Source: Streptomyces spinosus
GTDB lineage: Bacteria > Actinomycetota > Actinomycetes > Streptomycetales > Streptomycetaceae
Direction of reading: 5' to 3'
Assembly: GCF_020400655.1 (NCBI RefSeq)
Contig: NZ_JAINRC010000001.1
Coordinates: 744,001 to 808,000 of the forward strand
DNA length: 64,000 nucleotides
The notes under the pieces: generated by a model
The model's database searches: none
What the model was told of the DNA's origin: nothing
Seen by the model: only the letters and a program-made list of their open reading frames with translations
Shown: in pieces, positions 62,137-64,000 of the stretch
Layout: each line of letters starts with the position of its first letter
Numbering within the stretch: position 1 is the stretch's first letter
Translations under genes and position numbers: made by a program

Positions 62137-63177
62137 ATGCCCGAACTGCGTGTCGTGGCCGTCTCGAATGACGGCACACGGCTGGTGCTGAAGGCTGCCG
62201 ACTCTACGGAGTACACGCTTCCGATCGACGAGCGGCTGCGCGCCGCCGTCCGCGGCGACCGGCCACGCCTCGGCCAGATCGAGATCGAGGTCGAGAGCCA
62301 TCTGCGCCCGCGCGACATCCAGGCGCGGATACGGGCCGGTGCCACGGCGGAAGAGGTCGCGCAGCTCGCCGGCATCCCCGTCGACCGGGTACGGCGCTTC
62401 GAGGGTCCGGTGCTGGCCGAGCGCGCCTTCATGGCCGAGCGGGCCCGCAAGACCCCGGTCCGCCGCCCCGGCGAGAACTCCGGCCCGCTGCTCGGCGAGG
62501 CCGTACAGGAGCGGCTGTTGCTGCGCGGTGCCGAGAAGGACACCGTGCAGTGGGACTCCTGGCGCCGCGACGACGGCACCTGGGAGGTGCTCCTCGTCTA
62601 CCGGGTCGCGGGTGAACCGCACTCGGCGAGCTGGACGTACGACCCGCCCCGGCGGCTCGTCCAGGCCGTGGACGACGAGGCGCGCTCACTGATCGGCGAG
62701 TCCGACGACCTCGCCGTGCCGGAGCCGAGCTTCCCGTTCGTCCCGAGGATCGCCCGGCTGCCCCGCGAGCGCACCATGGACCGTGCTCTCGAACGGAGCG
62801 ACCGGGAGCGGCCCAGCCTGCCCGCGCAGGCGTCGGAGCCCGCCGAGGAGAGCACGGGCGAACGCGACTCGCTGACCAGCCTGCTGGAGGCCGTGCCGAG
62901 CTTCCGGGGGGACCTGGTCGTCCCGGAACTCCCGTCGGAGCCCTCGGAGGACACCGAGGAGGAGCCCGCCGCCGAGGAGCCGCCGGCACCCGCCGCGTCC
63001 GCCGGCTCCGCCTACGCGGACGTCCTGATGCCGCGCTCCGTCGGCAGCCACCGCGACCGGCTCATCGGCGCGACCGACCGCCAGGCCGAGGCCGACGGCG
63101 TCCGCCCCGGCCGCCGCGCCGCCGTGCCGAGCTGGGACGAGATCGTGTTTGGCACGCGCCGCAAGAAGCAGGAGTAG
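62137..63177 (+). CDS. sepH: SepH, septation protein
   Basis: The 346-residue protein begins MPELRVVAVSNDGTRLVLKA and contains the DUF3071 domain with a helix-turn-helix-like segment (IQARIRAGATAEEVAQLAGI near residue 55) followed by DRVRRFEGPVLAERAFMAER. The C-terminal half is acidic, Pro/Glu-rich and low in complexity, ending SWDEIVFGTRRKKQE. SepH stimulates FtsZ assembly during sporulation septation in Streptomyces. GGGAGG five bases before ATG 62137 fixes the start; a longer frame upstream lacks a ribosome site. Confidence 0.94.
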   Translation: MPELRVVAVSNDGTRLVLKAADSTEYTLPIDERLRAAVRGDRPRLGQIEIEVESHLRPRDIQARIRAGATAEEVAQLAGIPVDRVRRFEGPVLAERAFMAERARKTPVRRPGENSGPLLGEAVQERLLLRGAEKDTVQWDSWRRDDGTWEVLLVYRVAGEPHSASWTYDPPRRLVQAVDDEARSLIGESDDLAVPEPSFPFVPRIARLPRERTMDRALERSDRERPSLPAQASEPAEESTGERDSLTSLLEAVPSFRGDLVVPELPSEPSEDTEEEPAAEEPPAPAASAGSAYADVLMPRSVGSHRDRLIGATDRQAEADGVRPGRRAAVPSWDEIVFGTRRKKQE

Positions 63178-63187
63178 GACTGCCGTA

Positions 63188-63229
63188 CCGGTGAGAGGGG
63201 GCACGCGCGCGCGTGCCCCCTCTCACCGG
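63188..63229. terminator. Perfect 42 bp palindromic terminator after sepH
   Basis: The two 21-base halves (first half CCGGTGAGAGGGGGCACGC plus GC) are exact reverse complements, giving a stem with a minimal loop. It sits 10 bp after the sepH stop and 8 bp before the end of the convergent sulfurtransferase gene, so it can terminate both. Confidence 0.92.
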
Positions 63230-63237
63230 CTGTCCGG

Positions 63238-64000
63238 TTACTGCGGGTCCGCGCCCACCGCCACCGGCCGGGACGGGTCCGCGGACCACTCGGACCAGGA
63301 ACCGACGTACAGGGCCGCCGGAATGCCCGCCACTGCCAGCGCGAGGACCTCATGGGCGGCGGAGACGCCCGAACCGCAGTACACGCCCACCTCGGTGTCC
63401 TCGGACACCCCCAGGGCCTTGAAGCGGTCCCTCAGCTCCGCCGCGGGCAGGAAACGGCCGTCCGGGCCCACGTTCTCCGCCGTCGGCGCCGACACCGCGC
63501 CCGGAATGTGCCCGCCGACCCGGTCGATCGGCTCCACCTCGCCGCGGTACCGCTCCCCCGCGCGGGCGTCCAGCAGCACACCCGTGCGGGCGAGGGCCGC
63601 GGCCCCGTCCGCGTCCAGCAGCCCCGGCGCGCCCGGCACCGGCTCGAAGTCGCCCTCGGCCGGGGCAGGCACCGCGGTGGACAGCTCGCCCTCCCAGGAC
63701 GGCAACCCTCCGTCGAGGACCCGCACGTCCGGGTGACCCGTCCAGCGCAGCAGCCACCACGCGCGCGCGGCGGCCCAGCCCTGTCCGCCGTCGTACACCA
63801 CGACCGGCCGGCGCGCCGACACGCCCGCGCGACGCATCGCGGCACCGAACTCCGCCAGATCGGGCAGCGGGTGCCGGCCGTGCGCGCCGGGCGCGGCGGC
63901 CAGCTCACGGTCCAGGTCGACGAAGACCGCGCCGGGGAGGTGACCGGCCGCGTACTCGGCCCGCCCGTCGAAGGGCGGCGCGCCCGCCTTCGCCGTGCTC
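63238..64000 (-). CDS. Rhodanese-type sulfurtransferase (truncated by window end)
   Basis: About 253 codons of the C-terminal part are visible; the start lies beyond 64000. Two rhodanese domains are readable: the first includes VVVYDGGQGWAAARAWWLLR, the second VLLDARAGERYRGEVEPIDR and the catalytic loop VYCGSGVSA, where Cys takes up the sulfur. Such two-domain enzymes are thiosulfate or 3-mercaptopyruvate sulfurtransferases. It converges on sepH. Confidence 0.92.
   Translation of the reverse strand, partial: STAKAGAPPFDGRAEYAAGHLPGAVFVDLDRELAAAPGAHGRHPLPDLAEFGAAMRRAGVSARRPVVVYDGGQGWAAARAWWLLRWTGHPDVRVLDGGLPSWEGELSTAVPAPAEGDFEPVPGAPGLLDADGAAALARTGVLLDARAGERYRGEVEPIDRVGGHIPGAVSAPTAENVGPDGRFLPAAELRDRFKALGVSEDTEVGVYCGSGVSAAHEVLALAVAGIPAALYVGSWSEWSADPSRPVAVGADPQ

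Overview
The window looks like the chromosome of a Streptomyces or very close relative: GC is very high, GTG and TTG starts are common, and the right half carries genes typical of that genus (sepH, cutR/cutS, DUF4193, DUF3710, DUF3159, DUF3093, kdpDE). No source organism was given; this is inferred from gene content and composition.

Positions 1 to about 33.8 kb hold most of a nonribosomal peptide synthetase (NRPS) cluster that runs off the left edge. Minus-strand genes from 17.6 kb leftward encode a P450, a C-A-T-C-A-T synthetase, an A-T synthetase, a double-length UvrA-like protein and an alpha-helical-repeat-like protein; a further synthetase (first C domain only visible) is cut by the window start. 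Divergent from the P450 are an MFS exporter and a thioesterase with an N-terminal docking domain. The end of the thioesterase gene is repeated four more times as decayed 164-165 bp tandem copies, closed by a terminator hairpin. A second minus-strand block (32.7 to 20.7 kb) holds two small proteins, a StrR/ParB-like activator, a DUF6421-like protein, a fused ornithine N-hydroxylase/piperazate synthase, MbtH, two Fe(II)/2-oxoglutarate oxygenases, a zinc dehydrogenase and an A-T-C synthetase. The fusion predicts a piperazic-acid building block, and two A domains carry proline-type pocket residues that would suit a cyclic imino acid. Two sites matching the StrR operator consensus lie upstream of the truncated synthetase and between the P450 and MFS genes, so one regulator may control the cluster. 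The UvrA-like protein resembles self-resistance proteins of DNA-binding antibiotics (DrrC, Ecm16 type), which suggests, without proving, a DNA-directed product.

From 34 to 38.5 kb is a three-gene operon of WXG100-like/large secreted-type protein/lipoprotein and a broken IS5-type transposase, probably marking the edge of the accessory region.

From 38.7 kb to the end the genes look like conserved chromosome: an RNA methyltransferase, a KimA-like APC transporter with two TrkA-type proteins, DUF3159 and OB-fold proteins, kdpE/kdpD, an orphan ABC ATPase, DUF3710, dut, a hotdog thioesterase, DUF3093, DUF4193, cutS/cutR, an inositol-monophosphatase-type gene, ferrochelatase, an MFS gene behind a candidate iron box, a sugar-alcohol/aldonolactone oxidase, sepH and a truncated sulfurtransferase. 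Several perfect hairpin terminators separate these units. I saw no tRNA, rRNA or CRISPR array.
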